Assembly: GCF_003149185.1 (NCBI RefSeq)
Contig: NZ_QGDO01000001.1
Span: 1,674,001-1,738,000, forward strand
DNA: 64,000 bases
Reading direction: 5' to 3'
Source of the DNA: Sediminitomix flava
GTDB taxonomy: Bacteria; Bacteroidota; Bacteroidia; Cytophagales; Flammeovirgaceae
The notes beneath the pieces are model-generated. The model searched no databases. It had not been told where the DNA came from and was given only the letters and a program-made list of their open reading frames with translations. Below are positions 16,539 to 26,472 of the stretch, piece after piece; positions within the stretch are counted from its first letter, which is position 1, and each line of letters starts with the position of its first letter. The translations under genes were made by a program, and so were the position numbers.

Positions 16539-17258
16539 TTATTCTTTGATAATTTCCATTTCAAAAAGTGAAGTGATATGCCCTAAAAGCTTTTCCTCAA
16601 CTTCAGGAAGAGGTATTTCTCGACCTAATTCTTCCTTCATTGAAGTCACTGCTTTATCAGAAATACCACAAGGTACTATATGACCAAAGTAAGATAAATC
16701 TGCATTTATATTGAAAGCAAAACCATGCATTGTAACCCAACGACTAGCTTTTACGCCCATCGCACAGATTTTACGAGGTCTTTTTTGTTCAATATGATCA
16801 ATCCAAACTCCAGTTAATCCATCAATTCGACCAGCTTCAATTCCATAGTCTGCTAATGTCATAATGATAGCTTCCTCTAGAAGTCTGAGATATTTATGTA
16901 TATCAGTAAAAAAATTATCAAGATCTAATATTGGATAGCCTACAATTTGTCCAGGACCATGATATGTAATATCTCCTCCTCTATTAATTTTAAAGAACTC
17001 CACTTCATTTGCTTCAAGCCCTGTTTGGTTAAGCAAAAGGTGGCTTTCTTTTCCACTCTTCCCTAAAGTATAGACATGTGGATGCTCACAGAAAAGGATA
17101 TAATTCTTTGTTGGAGTAGGCTCTCCTCCTTCTTTTTCTGCTTTTCTATTATTGAGTTTTTGTTGAACCGTTGCGTCAAAGAGTTCTGTTTGGTAGTCCC
17201 AAGCCTCTTGATAACGCATTTTCCCTAAGTGTCTAAAGATTGTTTGCTTGTTCATCAT
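16539..17258 (-). CDS. lipB: Octanoyl-[acyl carrier protein]:protein N-octanoyltransferase
   Basis: About 239 residues from the ATG at 17258; the open frame runs 24 codons further (17330), but those residues have no family counterpart and the Met-Met at 17258/17255 fits LipB starts. It moves octanoate from ACP to lipoyl domains. Motifs: CEHPHVYTLGKSG, RGGDITYHGPGQ, ICAMGVKASRWVTMHG (catalytic Lys) and VPCGISDKAVTSM (catalytic Cys). A terminator precedes it, so it starts its own unit. Confidence 0.94.
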   Translation of the reverse strand: MMNKQTIFRHLGKMRYQEAWDYQTELFDATVQQKLNNRKAEKEGGEPTPTKNYILFCEHPHVYTLGKSGKESHLLLNQTGLEANEVEFFKINRGGDITYHGPGQIVGYPILDLDNFFTDIHKYLRLLEEAIIMTLADYGIEAGRIDGLTGVWIDHIEQKRPRKICAMGVKASRWVTMHGFAFNINADLSYFGHIVPCGISDKAVTSMKEELGREIPLPEVEEKLLGHITSLFEMEIIKE

Positions 17259-17337
17259 GCTGTCTTCTGCGGTTCTTAAATCTATAATTTGACAATCAAT
17301 ATAAAACGAGTAATAATACCGATTGTTCATGTTGAAA

Positions 17338-17366
17338 AAAACCTCTACTTGTGTGGTAGAGGTTTT
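17338..17366. terminator. Bidirectional terminator
   Basis: AAAACCTCTAC pairs with GTAGAGGTTTT (11 bp) around TTGTGTG, with T-runs on both strands. It ends the minus-strand gene at 17380. Confidence 0.85.
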
Positions 17367-17379
17367 TCATATAAATAGA

Positions 17380-17748
17380 TTATTTATTCTTTATCAAAGG
17401 TACAAATTGCATGATGATTTGCCAATCTCTAGCCATATTAAGCATAGCATTAGCAACCATTTCACTTACATAACTCTGTTTTTCTTGTGCTAGCCAAACT
17501 TTATAGAGATAATCAACCCGTTTCTCTGGAGAAATAGAAGGCATAAAATCATTTAGGTAATCTGTAGCTCTTTCAAAGCAAGTGAGATAATCATCGGATA
17601 TAAACGTCTCAACCCATTCCAATTCAGATTGAGCATCTAGTTGAGATGCAGTTTCCAATAATACTTTATTATCATCATTATCTGCACCATGAAAATGTAA
17701 AATAACAGCCTTGAGTAAAAGGAATGCTTTTTTTTCCGAGTTATCCAT
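17380..17748 (-). CDS. Hypothetical all-helical protein
   Basis: 122 residues, not recognised. It is soluble and predicted all-alpha, acidic in the first half (HGADNDDNKVLLETASQLD), and ends in an amphipathic helix (ANAMLNMARDWQIIMQFV). The size and helix spacing recall TerB-like folds, but no metal-binding signature can be pointed to. It sits alone between two strong terminators. Confidence 0.65.
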   Translation of the reverse strand: MDNSEKKAFLLLKAVILHFHGADNDDNKVLLETASQLDAQSELEWVETFISDDYLTCFERATDYLNDFMPSISPEKRVDYLYKVWLAQEKQSYVSEMVANAMLNMARDWQIIMQFVPLIKNK

Positions 17749-17870
17749 TTGTGATTGTTTGTACTCTAATGTAAAGATAACAAATCACTTTACAAAAGTT
17801 CAATACAATCCTTATCTAATTGTTTTCTAATATTAGTCTAAATAACTAGATATGTATAACATAAGTATAT

Positions 17871-17899
17871 AAAAAAAGGCTACCAAAACGAGGTAGCCT
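17871..17899 (-). terminator. Terminator of the UDP-xylose operon
   Basis: AGGCTACC pairs with GGTAGCCT around AAAACGA; on the minus strand a T7 run follows. Confidence 0.88.
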
Positions 17900-17909
17900 A
17901 ATATGTGGA

Positions 17910-18848
17910 TTAATAAACAAGTTTTCCTTTAAAATATTCTAAGGTGATTTTGAGACCTTCTTTTCTATCAACTTTAGGTTCCCAATCTAAAATTGCCTTT
18001 GCTTTTGAGATATCAGGTCGCCTTTGTTTAGGATCATCTTTTGGCAGAGGATTATACGTAATTTCACTTCCCGAACCAGTCAATTCAACTACTTCTTCAG
18101 CAAATTCTCTGATCGTTATCTCAGATGGATTCCCAATATTTACTGGCAAATGATAATCACTAAACAGTAATCGATAAATACCATCTACTAAATCATCTAC
18201 ATAACAGAATGATCTTGTCTGACTTCCATCGCCAAAGACAGTAATATTATCTCCTTTCAGTGCTTGACTCATGAAAGCTGGTAACGCTCGACCATCATCT
18301 AGTCGCATTCTTGGTCCATAGGTATTAAAAATTCTTACAATACGAGTTTCTACGCCATGAAATTCATGATATGCCATAGTCATCGCCTCTTGGAAACGTT
18401 TTGCCTCATCATATACACCTCTCGGACCAATAGGATTTACATGCCCCCAATAGTCTTCTTTCTGAGGATGTACTTCAGGGTCTCCATATACTTCAGAGGT
18501 AGATGCTATTAAGAACCTTGCTCCTTTATCCTTTGCTAAGCCTAATAAATTATGACAACCTAAAGAACCTACCTTAAGGGTTTGAATAGGCATTTTCAAG
18601 TAATCAATTGGACTCGCAGGAGAAGCAAAATGTAATATATAATCCAACTCTCCTGGTACGTGAACAAACTTGGTTACATCATGATAATAGAATTCAAAAT
18701 TCTCAAGAGGAAAAAGATGCTCTATATTATCTTTTGAACCAGTCAGAAGGTTATCCATTCCAATAACATGATATCCTTCTTTTATAAACCTATCGCATAG
18801 GTGCGAACCGAGAAAACCAGCTGCTCCTGTTATTAATACTCTTTTCAT
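17910..18848 (-). CDS. UDP-glucuronate decarboxylase (UDP-xylose synthase)
   Basis: 312 residues, an extended SDR. The NAD motif is GAAGFLGS (8-15), the catalytic T117/S118 with E119 lies in ASTSEVYG, and Y146/K150 in GVYDEAK. The [21 protein letters not shown] and [13 protein letters not shown] segments are typical of UXS. It converts UDP-glucuronate to UDP-xylose. The gene lies 7 bp behind the UDP-glucose dehydrogenase gene, giving a two-step UDP-glucose to UDP-xylose module for glycan synthesis. No glycosyltransferases are nearby. Confidence 0.92.
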   Translation of the reverse strand: MKRVLITGAAGFLGSHLCDRFIKEGYHVIGMDNLLTGSKDNIEHLFPLENFEFYYHDVTKFVHVPGELDYILHFASPASPIDYLKMPIQTLKVGSLGCHNLLGLAKDKGARFLIASTSEVYGDPEVHPQKEDYWGHVNPIGPRGVYDEAKRFQEAMTMAYHEFHGVETRIVRIFNTYGPRMRLDDGRALPAFMSQALKGDNITVFGDGSQTRSFCYVDDLVDGIYRLLFSDYHLPVNIGNPSEITIREFAEEVVELTGSGSEITYNPLPKDDPKQRRPDISKAKAILDWEPKVDRKEGLKITLEYFKGKLVY

Positions 18849-18855
18849 CTAGACT

Positions 18856-20187
18856 CTAATTAACATGGTTTTTTCTAAGCTCAACAGTATTTCTTCCTAT
18901 ACTATTATAATAGAAGCCTTTATCAATCATCAACTCAGTATCATAAAGATTTCTACCATCAAAGATCACTTTCTCTTTCATCAATTCTCCCATAAATGAG
19001 AAATCTGGAGTTCTGAAAATGCTCCATTCTGTAACTATAGCTAGTGCATCAGCTTCTTTAAGCGCATCATATCGATGCTCTACAAAATTCACTCGATCTT
19101 CGAATATCTTTTTCATATTCTCAGATGCCTCGGGGTCATAAGCAGTCACTTTTGCACCAGCTCTCAAAAGATTTTCGATTGTATAAATAGCAGGGGCTTC
19201 CCTGATATCATCTGTGTTTGGTTTGAAAGCTAACCCCCAAACAGCAATATGCTTACCATTTAAATCATTATTGAAATACTTCAATATCTTCTCTGATAGT
19301 ACATGCTTTTGTTTGTTATTCACTTCCATAACAGACTTCAATACCTTAAAGTCGTACTTATTATCAACAGAAGTTTTATGAAGTGCTTGAACATCTTTCG
19401 GGAAACAGCTCCCTCCATAACCAACACCTGGGAATAAGAATCTTCTTCCGATTCTATTATCACTCCCCATACCTTTTCTTACTTCATCAACATTTGCACC
19501 TACTGTCTCGCAAAGGTTTGCGATCTCATTCATAAATGTAATACGAGTTGCTAGGTATGAATTCGCTGCATACTTGGTCATTTCAGCTGATCTTTCATCC
19601 ATAAAGTAGATTGGATTCCCCTGTCTCACAAATGGTTCATACAATCTGTGCATTACATCTTGTGCTCTTGCAGATGAAGTTCCAACTACAACACGGTCTG
19701 GCTTCAAAAAGTCATCAACAGCTACTCCTTCTCTTAGGAACTCAGGGTTAGAGACAACATCGAAATCTACTTTAGCATTCTTTTTGATTGCTGCTGCTAC
19801 TTTTTCAGCAGTTCCTACAGGTACTGTACTTTTGTCCACAATTACTTTATAGGAAGTAATCATTTGTCCCAATTGTTCTGCCACACCTAAAACATAGGAC
19901 AAGTCTGCAGATCCATCTTCACCAGGAGGTGTTGGTAAAGCCAAAAAGATGATCTCAACATCTTTTACAGCTTCCTCTAAATCTGTTGTGAAGAAAAGTC
20001 TTTGTTCTTTAGTATTTCTTTGAAATAGGTTTTCTAAACCAGGCTCATAGATCGTTAATTCTCCAGCATTTAGTTTTGCTACTTTCTGGGCATCATTGTC
20101 TACACAAATTACGTGATTACCTGTTTCAGCAAAACAAGTACCTGAAACAAGTCCAACATAACCAGTACCAATAACTGCAATCTTCAT
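18856..20187 (-). CDS. UDP-glucose 6-dehydrogenase
   Basis: 443 residues with the three-domain UDPGDH architecture. Seen are NAD motif GTGYVGLV (7-14), TVPVGT (121-126), and the catalytic C261 with K264 in GGSCFPKD. Conserved K205 and N209 lie in MTKYAANS, and the C-terminal domain carries GLAFKPNTDDIREAP. It oxidises UDP-glucose to UDP-glucuronate with two NAD. It is the first gene of the unit with the UDP-glucuronate decarboxylase, so UDP-glucose rather than GDP-mannose is the inferred substrate. Confidence 0.92.
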   Translation of the reverse strand: MKIAVIGTGYVGLVSGTCFAETGNHVICVDNDAQKVAKLNAGELTIYEPGLENLFQRNTKEQRLFFTTDLEEAVKDVEIIFLALPTPPGEDGSADLSYVLGVAEQLGQMITSYKVIVDKSTVPVGTAEKVAAAIKKNAKVDFDVVSNPEFLREGVAVDDFLKPDRVVVGTSSARAQDVMHRLYEPFVRQGNPIYFMDERSAEMTKYAANSYLATRITFMNEIANLCETVGANVDEVRKGMGSDNRIGRRFLFPGVGYGGSCFPKDVQALHKTSVDNKYDFKVLKSVMEVNNKQKHVLSEKILKYFNNDLNGKHIAVWGLAFKPNTDDIREAPAIYTIENLLRAGAKVTAYDPEASENMKKIFEDRVNFVEHRYDALKEADALAIVTEWSIFRTPDFSFMGELMKEKVIFDGRNLYDTELMIDKGFYYNSIGRNTVELRKNHVN

Positions 20188-20350
20188 GACGGTGATTTTT
20201 TTGATTAGGGAAATAACAGGTCATGAATGTAGTAGTTTCTTAGATAAGAAAAACGCTGACATCACTGATTTACAAGTATCTGAAAATAGAATCTTCTGAT
20301 ATTTATAAAGTATTTTTAGAGATCTCTATTCTTAGCCAATTATCAAAACT

Positions 20351-20980
20351 CTACAGAATTAGATCTACTTCTCCTAAACCCTCTCTGATTATTTCTGGAG
20401 ATTCACCTAAACAGTCTACGACTGTTGTACCTTGGTTTTGACCATATCCGCCATCGATAATTAAATCTACTCTCTTTCCAAATTCTTCATATATCAACTC
20501 TGGGTCAGTAGGATACTCAAGAATACTATCATTGCTCTTTAGTGAAGATGAAATGATAGGATTACCTAAAACTCTTACAATCTCTCTAGGAATATTATTA
20601 TCTGGCACACGAATACCTACTTGCTTTTTCTTACCATCTACAATTTTAGGAACTCGATTACTAGCTTCAAAAATAAAAGTATAAGGACCTGGCAATGCCT
20701 TTTTCATACTTTTAAAAATTGGGTTAGGTACTCGCTTCACATAAGTTGTGATATCTGATAAGTCATAACAGATAAAAGATAAGTTTAATTTATTAGGTTT
20801 AATTCCTTTAAATTGACATAGCCTTTTTATTGCGGATTGATTATAAAGATCACAGCCAATTCCATATACTGAATCGGTTGGATAAATAATTAAACCACCT
20901 TTTTGTAATATTCTACACGCTTCTTCAATTAATCTCTCTTGTGGATTATCTGGATTGATACTTAAAAACTCGGCACTCAT
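20351..20980 (-). CDS. Sua5/YciO/YrdC-family protein (L-threonylcarbamoyladenylate synthase family)
   Basis: 209 residues. The opening [21 protein letters not shown] and [13 protein letters not shown] are closest to the E. coli YciO subgroup. The family core KxR/SxN wording can be seen in KPNKLNLSF and [10 protein letters not shown]. TsaC/Sua5 make threonylcarbamoyl-AMP for t6A in tRNA; YciO itself is a weak or uncertain enzyme. Whether this is the only family member in the genome cannot be told here, so the enzymatic role is tentative. Single gene with about 160 bp to its minus-strand neighbour. Confidence 0.85.
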   Translation of the reverse strand: MSAEFLSINPDNPQERLIEEACRILQKGGLIIYPTDSVYGIGCDLYNQSAIKRLCQFKGIKPNKLNLSFICYDLSDITTYVKRVPNPIFKSMKKALPGPYTFIFEASNRVPKIVDGKKKQVGIRVPDNNIPREIVRVLGNPIISSSLKSNDSILEYPTDPELIYEEFGKRVDLIIDGGYGQNQGTTVVDCLGESPEIIREGLGEVDLIL

Positions 20981-21046
20981 CTTTACTTGATTATCTGTTT
21001 ACATTCAAATATAATAATGTCTGTATTTAAGATTAGGAATAAAAAG

Positions 21047-21078
21047 AAAAGGTTTCCCAATTTGATGGGAAACCTTTT
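21047..21078. terminator. Terminator behind the cysteine desulfurase gene
   Basis: AAAAGGTTTCCCA pairs perfectly with TGGGAAACCTTTT (13 bp) around ATTTGA, with T-runs on both strands. Confidence 0.9.
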
Positions 21079-21103
21079 TCGTTCTATATCTTAATTGGAT
21101 AGT

Positions 21104-22255
21104 TTACTTTAGGATTGCTTCTCCCTCGTAAATCTCACCAAGCTTCTCTATTGTATAGTCAATTTCTTCTTTTGTTGTGTGCTTACAAAAAGAGAATCTA
21201 ACGTTACCTCTTTCCGGATCTGATCTTAGAGCCGATAGCACATGAGATCCAATTTGTGCTCCACTCGAGCAAGCACTACCTCCAGATGCTGCTATTCCAT
21301 TTAAGTCTAGCATAAAAAGTAGCATTCCATTATTTGTAGATGGAGGAAAACTTACGCTAAGCACTGTGTACAGACTATTATCTACATCTTCAGACATTCC
21401 ATTAAATTGAACCCCTTCAAATGTTTCTCTAAGTCTTTGAATAAAGTAGCTTTTTACATCTTTGATATACTCCATATCATTCTCAATACCATCAGTCGCT
21501 ATTTGAAGCGCTTTTGCCATTGCTGAAATACTATGAAGGTTTTCTGTTCCACTTCTTAATTCTTTTTCTTGTCCCCCTCCTGTTATTTCAGGTGACAATT
21601 CTGTTCCCTTTTTAAGGTAAAGAAAACCAATTCCTTTTGGTCCATGAAATTTATGAGCAGAACCTACTAAAGCATGCATCTTTCCTTTTTTAACATCCAA
21701 TGGAAGGTGTCCCATTGTCTGTACCGTATCTGTATGGAAAAAAGCGTCGTATTCTTCACATAGACTTCCTACACGTTCTAAGTCTGTTAAGTTGGCTACT
21801 TCATTATTTCCATGCATCAAAGAAACTAAAGTATTTTCATGCGTTTTGAGTAGTTCTTCAAGATGCTCATAGTCCACATTTCCTCTTTCATCGGTGTGAA
21901 CATATAAAGCTTTTACTCTTCCCTCTTTTTCGAGTTCTTCAATCGTATGACCAACAGCGTGATGCTCTAGTCGGCTACTGATTACATACTCTAATTTGTT
22001 TGCTTTAATTAATCCTCTAATTGCCAAATTATCAGCCTCTGTACCACTTCCTGTAAAAATAATTTCAGAAGTTGAAGCATTAATCATTTTCGCAATTTGT
22101 TGACGTGCTGTTTCTATTAAGCCGCGGGCATCTCTACCAAATGAATGTGTTGCGTTAGGATTACCATTTGTGTTCTCCATCTGGATTACCATTTCCGCTA
22201 AAACCTCTTTGTCTAAAAAAGTTGAGGCGGCATTGTCAAGGTAAACTTTTCTCAT
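21104..22255 (-). CDS. Cysteine desulfurase (IscS/NifS family)
   Basis: 383 residues from the ATG at 22255. The open frame reaches 22324, but the extra 23 residues are unlike the family, which starts MRKVYLDNAAST. The PLP lysine is K202 (SAHKFHGPKG) and the sulfur-carrying C329 lies in GGSACSSGA on the mobile loop. HHAV and the DTVQ segment are also conserved. It releases sulfur from cysteine as enzyme persulfide for Fe-S clusters or thio-tRNA. No isc/suf scaffold genes are adjacent. Confidence 0.94.
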   Translation of the reverse strand: MRKVYLDNAASTFLDKEVLAEMVIQMENTNGNPNATHSFGRDARGLIETARQQIAKMINASTSEIIFTGSGTEADNLAIRGLIKANKLEYVISSRLEHHAVGHTIEELEKEGRVKALYVHTDERGNVDYEHLEELLKTHENTLVSLMHGNNEVANLTDLERVGSLCEEYDAFFHTDTVQTMGHLPLDVKKGKMHALVGSAHKFHGPKGIGFLYLKKGTELSPEITGGGQEKELRSGTENLHSISAMAKALQIATDGIENDMEYIKDVKSYFIQRLRETFEGVQFNGMSEDVDNSLYTVLSVSFPPSTNNGMLLFMLDLNGIAASGGSACSSGAQIGSHVLSALRSDPERGNVRFSFCKHTTKEEIDYTIEKLGEIYEGEAILK

Positions 22256-22306
22256 AATTGTGTAAAATTTGCTAGTTGTAAATGAATCCCCTACAGCTAT
22301 AACACA

Positions 22307-22348
22307 AAAGGACAATTTTCTCATATAAATACATGAAAATTGCCCTTT
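22307..22348 (-). terminator. Terminator of the glmM-like gene
   Basis: AAAGG-CAATTTTC pairs with GAAAATTG-CCTTT (14 positions, one mismatch) around a 14-base loop, with a short T-run on the minus strand. Confidence 0.7.
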
Positions 22349-22370
22349 AACATATCATAATAAAAAGGGA

Positions 22371-23798
22371 TTAGTCCTCAGAAGCACGGAAAGTAATGAT
22401 TTCCTTAATATCAGAGATGATCTTTTGAGCTAAATGATCAGCCACTGAAGGTGTTTCTGCTTCAGAGTAAATACGAATAATTGGTTCTGTATTCGATTTT
22501 CTGAGGTGGACCCAAGTATTATCAAATTCGATCTTTACTCCATCAAGAGTATTGATTGGTTGATTGGCATATTTTTTCTGAATTTCCTCTAGAATTTTGT
22601 CAACATCAATTTCTGGAGTCAATTCAATTTTATTCTTTGAAATATGGTATTCAGGATAAGACATACGAAGCATTTTCGTAGTACCATTGAAAGATGCTAA
22701 TTTTGATAAGAACAAAGCAATTCCAACCAACGCATCTCTTCCATAGTGTAATTCAGGTAAAATTACACCGCCATTTCCTTCTCCACCAATAATCGCATTT
22801 GTCTCTTTCATCATTGAGACTACGTTTACCTCTCCTACTGCTGATGCCGTATAAGTCTGTCCAGCTTTTTCTGTAACATCCCTCAATGCTCTCGTTGAAG
22901 ACATGTTAGAAACTGTATTACCAGGAGTCTTACCCAATACATAGTCAGCTACAGCAACTAAGGTATATTCCTCTCCAAATGGAGTACCATCCTCACAAAT
23001 TAATGCTAGACGATCTACATCAGGGTCTACGACTATACCTAAGTCAAAATTACCTGCCTCTAACTTACCGCAAATTTCAGTAAGATTCTCAGTGAGTGGT
23101 TCAGGGTTATGAGGGAATTTTCCATCAGGCACACAGAATAATTCCTCAATTACTTCAACACCAAGTGCTCTCAATAATTTTGGTACAGCTATACCACCAG
23201 TTGAATTTACACAATCAATGACTACCTTAAAGTTCTTAGCTCTAATTGCTTCAACATCAACCAAAGGCAGAGCTGTAATCATATCTATATGCTTATCAAT
23301 ATAAGTATCATCTCTTGTGATTAGCCCTATATTTTTTGCCTCTACATAATCAAAATCCTCTTCTTCCGCATATTTAAGGATCTTCAAGCTGTTATCTGCA
23401 GAAACAAATTCACCTTTCTCATTAAGTAATTTTAAGGCATTCCAGTTACCTGGATTATGACTAGCGGTGATAATAATACCTCCTGCAGCTTTTTCTTCCG
23501 TAACAGCAACTTCAACGGTTGGTGTTGTAGAAAGTCCTAAGTCTAATACATCCAATCCCATCCCGATAAGGGTTGAGTTGACCAAATTAGCTACCATTGA
23601 ACCTGATACTCGTGCATCACGTCCAACTACAACTTTCTTGTTATCAGAAGACTCTAATACCCATTTAGCATAAGCACTAGCAAATTTAACAACATCAATT
23701 GGTGAAAGCGTATCTCCTGCTTTTCCTCCAATAGTTCCTCTGATTCCGGAAATAGATTTTATAAGTGTCAAACTCGAAAAATTTTGATTAGACGACAA
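22371..23798 (-). CDS. glmM: Phosphoglucosamine mutase (alpha-D-phosphohexomutase family)
   Basis: 475 residues. The active phosphoserine is S113 in TASHNPGNWN, the metal loop is DPDVDRLAL, the sugar loop GGEGNGGVILPE, and the C-terminal phosphate-binding segment RKSNTEPIIRIYSE. The start SLTLIKSISGIRGTIGG fits the Bacteroidota GlmM group, which is slightly longer than E. coli GlmM (445). It turns glucosamine-6-phosphate into glucosamine-1-phosphate for peptidoglycan and LPS. Specificity between GlmM and phosphomannomutase is not absolute from sequence. The 280 bp upstream form a divergent promoter region with no other structure seen. Confidence 0.9.
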   Translation of the reverse strand: MSSNQNFSSLTLIKSISGIRGTIGGKAGDTLSPIDVVKFASAYAKWVLESSDNKKVVVGRDARVSGSMVANLVNSTLIGMGLDVLDLGLSTTPTVEVAVTEEKAAGGIIITASHNPGNWNALKLLNEKGEFVSADNSLKILKYAEEEDFDYVEAKNIGLITRDDTYIDKHIDMITALPLVDVEAIRAKNFKVVIDCVNSTGGIAVPKLLRALGVEVIEELFCVPDGKFPHNPEPLTENLTEICGKLEAGNFDLGIVVDPDVDRLALICEDGTPFGEEYTLVAVADYVLGKTPGNTVSNMSSTRALRDVTEKAGQTYTASAVGEVNVVSMMKETNAIIGGEGNGGVILPELHYGRDALVGIALFLSKLASFNGTTKMLRMSYPEYHISKNKIELTPEIDVDKILEEIQKKYANQPINTLDGVKIEFDNTWVHLRKSNTEPIIRIYSEAETPSVADHLAQKIISDIKEIITFRASED

Positions 23799-24078
23799 AA
23801 ATATTAAAATATCACTAAAAATTCACCCGACACCTCATGTCAGTATTATTAAAAAAATTGAAAGTGAATATTTATGGGTAAATAACTGTATAGTGAGTAA
23901 TCAGACCGCAATTTTCGATCATCCTGCAATGTGAATTATTTTAAATCAAAAACCAATTTTGTATACAGACTTTGTTCTATCTAAGAAATTCCAAATTGTA
24001 CACTAAAAGGAAATCCCTTAAATTGCTGTCTTTGTATTTAAGAAAATCGCATTCTGAGGAATAAAAATCACTGTTAGC

Positions 24079-24507
24079 ATGTTTTTATTTGAGCACAAGA
24101 TAAGAGTCCGTTATGCGGATACAGATCAGATGGGTGTCGTTTATTATGGAAATTACGCCACCTTTTATGAAACTGGTAGAACGGAATCATTCCGTCATTT
24201 AGGGTTAAGCTATAAATCCATGGAAGAAGAAGGTATTATGCTTCCTGTTTTAGAAAATTGGAGTAAGTTCATAAAACCCGCTAAATACGATGATCTTTTA
24301 ACAGTGAAAACAATGTTGAAAGAAATGCCTAACAGTCGAATTAGATTTGATTACGAAATATTCAATGAAAAAGGAGATCTCCTCAACATTGGCTACACTA
24401 TCCTTGTGTTTTTAGATAGTAAATCTTTCAGACCAATGCGTATGCCTGAAAGTATAAAATCACTACTTGATCCGTACTTTCAAGAAAAAATAGAAGAATT
24501 AACCTGA
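24079..24507 (+). CDS. YbgC/FadM-type acyl-CoA thioesterase
   Basis: 142 residues, a single hotdog domain. The signature RYADTDQMGVVYYGNYATFYETGRTE (about 9-34) includes the catalytic Asp of the 4-hydroxybenzoyl-CoA thioesterase group. It hydrolyses acyl-CoA or acyl-ACP thioesters; in many bacteria YbgC goes with tol-pal, which is absent here. A Bacteroidota-like -7 element (GTCTTTG) can be read about 50 bp upstream. Single gene. Confidence 0.92.
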   Translation: MFLFEHKIRVRYADTDQMGVVYYGNYATFYETGRTESFRHLGLSYKSMEEEGIMLPVLENWSKFIKPAKYDDLLTVKTMLKEMPNSRIRFDYEIFNEKGDLLNIGYTILVFLDSKSFRPMRMPESIKSLLDPYFQEKIEELT

Positions 24508-24580
24508 AAATTTTCTTTCTGAAAATTAAGATCTTACGTATTATTCAACAAAAAATGTTGTAAAAAAGCGTAAACAGGCT

Positions 24581-24610
24581 TGCTAGATAAGAAAACATCG
24601 TGCATATTTG
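24581..24610 (+). promoter_or_regulatory. Promoter of the tRNA-Ser array
   Basis: TTG (24581-24583), 19 bp, then CATATTTG (24603-24610), 27 bases before the first tRNA-Ser. It fits the Bacteroidota -33/-7 pattern. Confidence 0.6.
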
Positions 24611-24637
24611 CACCGCGTTAAACGAAAGATCACACAC

Positions 24638-24722
24638 AGAGAGTTGACAGAGTGGTCGAATGTACCGGTCTTGAAAACCGGCGTACCGCAAGGTACCGAG
24701 GGTTCGAATCCCTCACTCTCTG
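24638..24722 (+). tRNA. tRNA-Ser(TGA), copy 1
   Basis: 85 nt, class II with a long variable arm (CGTACCGCAAGGTACCG). Acceptor AGAGAGT pairs with ACTCTCT, anticodon loop CTTGAAA gives TGA, discriminator G. Confidence 0.95.
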
Positions 24723-24756
24723 CAAATTTCGTTTAACGGAAAGTAGATAATACCTT

Positions 24757-24841
24757 AGAGAGTTGACAGAGTGGTCGAATGTACCGGTCTTGAAAACCGG
24801 CGTACCGCAAGGTACCGAGGGTTCGAATCCCTCACTCTCTG
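24757..24841 (+). tRNA. tRNA-Ser(TGA), copy 2
   Basis: Identical to copy 1, 119 bp further on. The spacer differs from the next one. Confidence 0.95.
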
Positions 24842-24873
24842 CACCTACTTTAATAATTTAGACCATAATACCT

Positions 24874-24958
24874 AGAGAGTTGACAGAGTGGTCGAATGTA
24901 CCGGTCTTGAAAACCGGCGTACCGCAAGGTACCGAGGGTTCGAATCCCTCACTCTCTG
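24874..24958 (+). tRNA. tRNA-Ser(TGA), copy 3
   Basis: Identical to copies 1 and 2, 117 bp after copy 2. A 76-codon frame starting inside it (MTEWSNVP...) is a tRNA artefact. Confidence 0.95.
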
Positions 24959-24965
24959 CTTCAGA

Positions 24966-24997
24966 AGCCATTCAAGAAATTGAATGGCTTTTTTTAT
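24966..24997 (+). terminator. Terminator of the tRNA-Ser array
   Basis: AGCCATTCAA pairs with TTGAATGGCT (10 bp) around GAAA, then T7. It abuts the stop codon of the convergent DUF4421 gene. Confidence 0.92.
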
Positions 24998-24998
24998 T

Positions 24999-26048
24999 TT
25001 ATAACCTGATTAATGGAATCAAGTATTTTCTCTTCAGATTCAAATTAAAACGCCTTACCAAATTAATTCTAAAATTACCTAGTAAATACAAGGAAGACCC
25101 TGCCGTATAAGTCGGGACTGTATTCAGCTGTAAAACAGATGAACCTCCGATATACCACTTATGACTATTATACCCAAGAGCAACTCTCGCTATAGCTTTC
25201 ATATGTGGAGATACATAATTTTCTTCTGTTTTCTCAGGTAAATCTAAGTATGTTCTACTCACATTCATTCCAAAACCATACACTAAGGAGAAATTTGTAA
25301 ACCAATGTTCCTTGATCACAAAGGAATGCGCATAACCAAATGAAATTCCTAAATTGATAAAAACACCTTCTTCCACATTTGCCTCATCTGGCAATTCAGG
25401 GCGTACAGAAAATGGAATCAATGAAGAATCTGCATCAAAATGTACGCTATTCAGATACCCTCCTAATAAAGGTGTCCCTGTACTATGCAATTGCCATTCA
25501 TTTTGTGTAAATGCGGCTCTGTAAGAATATTTCTCATGATTAAATATATAGGCCCAATCCACCCCTAATGCAGTTACTCGAAGATCAGGTCTTAAATAAG
25601 GCTCATCAGAGTCCCAATCTGGAATTAAATCGTCTGGATTATTTAAATAATACCCTTTAGTAACTTGAAAAAATAAATCTGCTACAAATTTCCTAGAGTA
25701 TAGATTGAACTGAGCATCGAAAAACTGGGTATCACCAAACCTATCATTATCATTATTGATAAAAGGAAAGTTAAACGCTATGTTGAGTCCTAGCCACCGA
25801 TAATCTGCCCCAATTCCAATGTTGAAAGGTTTATTGGGAAGGTAAGCGATAATTTCTGAGTCTTTGGGTAAATAGATTAAGGAATTCACTTTATAAACCC
25901 CCAGTAAACGAGTTGTGAGAGAATCTATATAACTTATATAGTATACCGAAGTATCTTTCTCTGAAAGGATAGCAGTTGTATCTTGAGCGCAGGACATAGA
26001 ACACCTCAAGAAAAATAAAGTAGATATACAAAGAAAGTATCGGTACAA
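24999..26048 (-). CDS. DUF4421-family exported protein
   Basis: 349 residues. A signal peptide (ending SMSCAQ) precedes a beta-rich protein with alternating aromatic strands ([43 protein letters not shown]-like segments). Wording such as [20 protein letters not shown] fits DUF4421, a Bacteroidota family thought to be outer-membrane barrels of unknown function. The C-terminus [16 protein letters not shown] is basic and lacks a final Phe, unusual for a barrel end. It ends against the tRNA-Ser terminator. Confidence 0.75.
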   Translation of the reverse strand: MYRYFLCISTLFFLRCSMSCAQDTTAILSEKDTSVYYISYIDSLTTRLLGVYKVNSLIYLPKDSEIIAYLPNKPFNIGIGADYRWLGLNIAFNFPFINNDNDRFGDTQFFDAQFNLYSRKFVADLFFQVTKGYYLNNPDDLIPDWDSDEPYLRPDLRVTALGVDWAYIFNHEKYSYRAAFTQNEWQLHSTGTPLLGGYLNSVHFDADSSLIPFSVRPELPDEANVEEGVFINLGISFGYAHSFVIKEHWFTNFSLVYGFGMNVSRTYLDLPEKTEENYVSPHMKAIARVALGYNSHKWYIGGSSVLQLNTVPTYTAGSSLYLLGNFRINLVRRFNLNLKRKYLIPLIRL

Positions 26049-26127
26049 AGGGTTAAATGTAAAAACATAAATGTCTTTAAATATCCTAACTAACTTAACA
26101 GATATAAAAGAATTGTCTACAGAATCT

Positions 26128-26343
26128 TTAAATTCCTTCCTCTAATTCAATGATTTCAAAATCTTCTCCCATTCCGTAACGGATCAAGTCATTTAATTCG
26201 TAACGTTCTAAAGTATGTAAATCTTTAAGCTGAAAATTATCTTCTTCTAAAGCTTCTAAAACCTCAAAATCGAAAGTCTCACTAAAGTTTGTGAGTCTAT
26301 ATACTAAACCGACCCTAATTGTATTAATCGCTATACCTTTCAT
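26128..26343 (-). CDS. Small conserved-type hypothetical protein
   Basis: 71 residues, not recognised by name. It is acidic (ends EIIELEEGI), soluble, and beta-rich (TIRVGLVYRLTNFSETFDFEVLEAL), suggesting a small SH3-like barrel. Codon use and a clean start favour a real gene. It stands alone between the DUF4421 gene and a divergent dehydrogenase, with 129 bp to the latter. Confidence 0.6.
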   Translation of the reverse strand: MKGIAINTIRVGLVYRLTNFSETFDFEVLEALEEDNFQLKDLHTLERYELNDLIRYGMGEDFEIIELEEGI

Positions 26344-26472
26344 AATTGATTGATGATGTTAAGTAGAATTCTAAGTTTCTGTATTTCAAAACGGCACAAA
26401 AGTATACATATCATATTTACTATTAAAGTAAAATCATAACTTCGCCCTAGTTAAAACAAGTAACTTAGCTAT

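Noticed and set aside
24880-25110. 76-codon plus-strand ORF beginning [14 protein letters not shown]
   Set aside because: It is a translation of the tRNA-Ser gene and its terminator, a well-known false ORF; the codons lie inside the tRNA structure.
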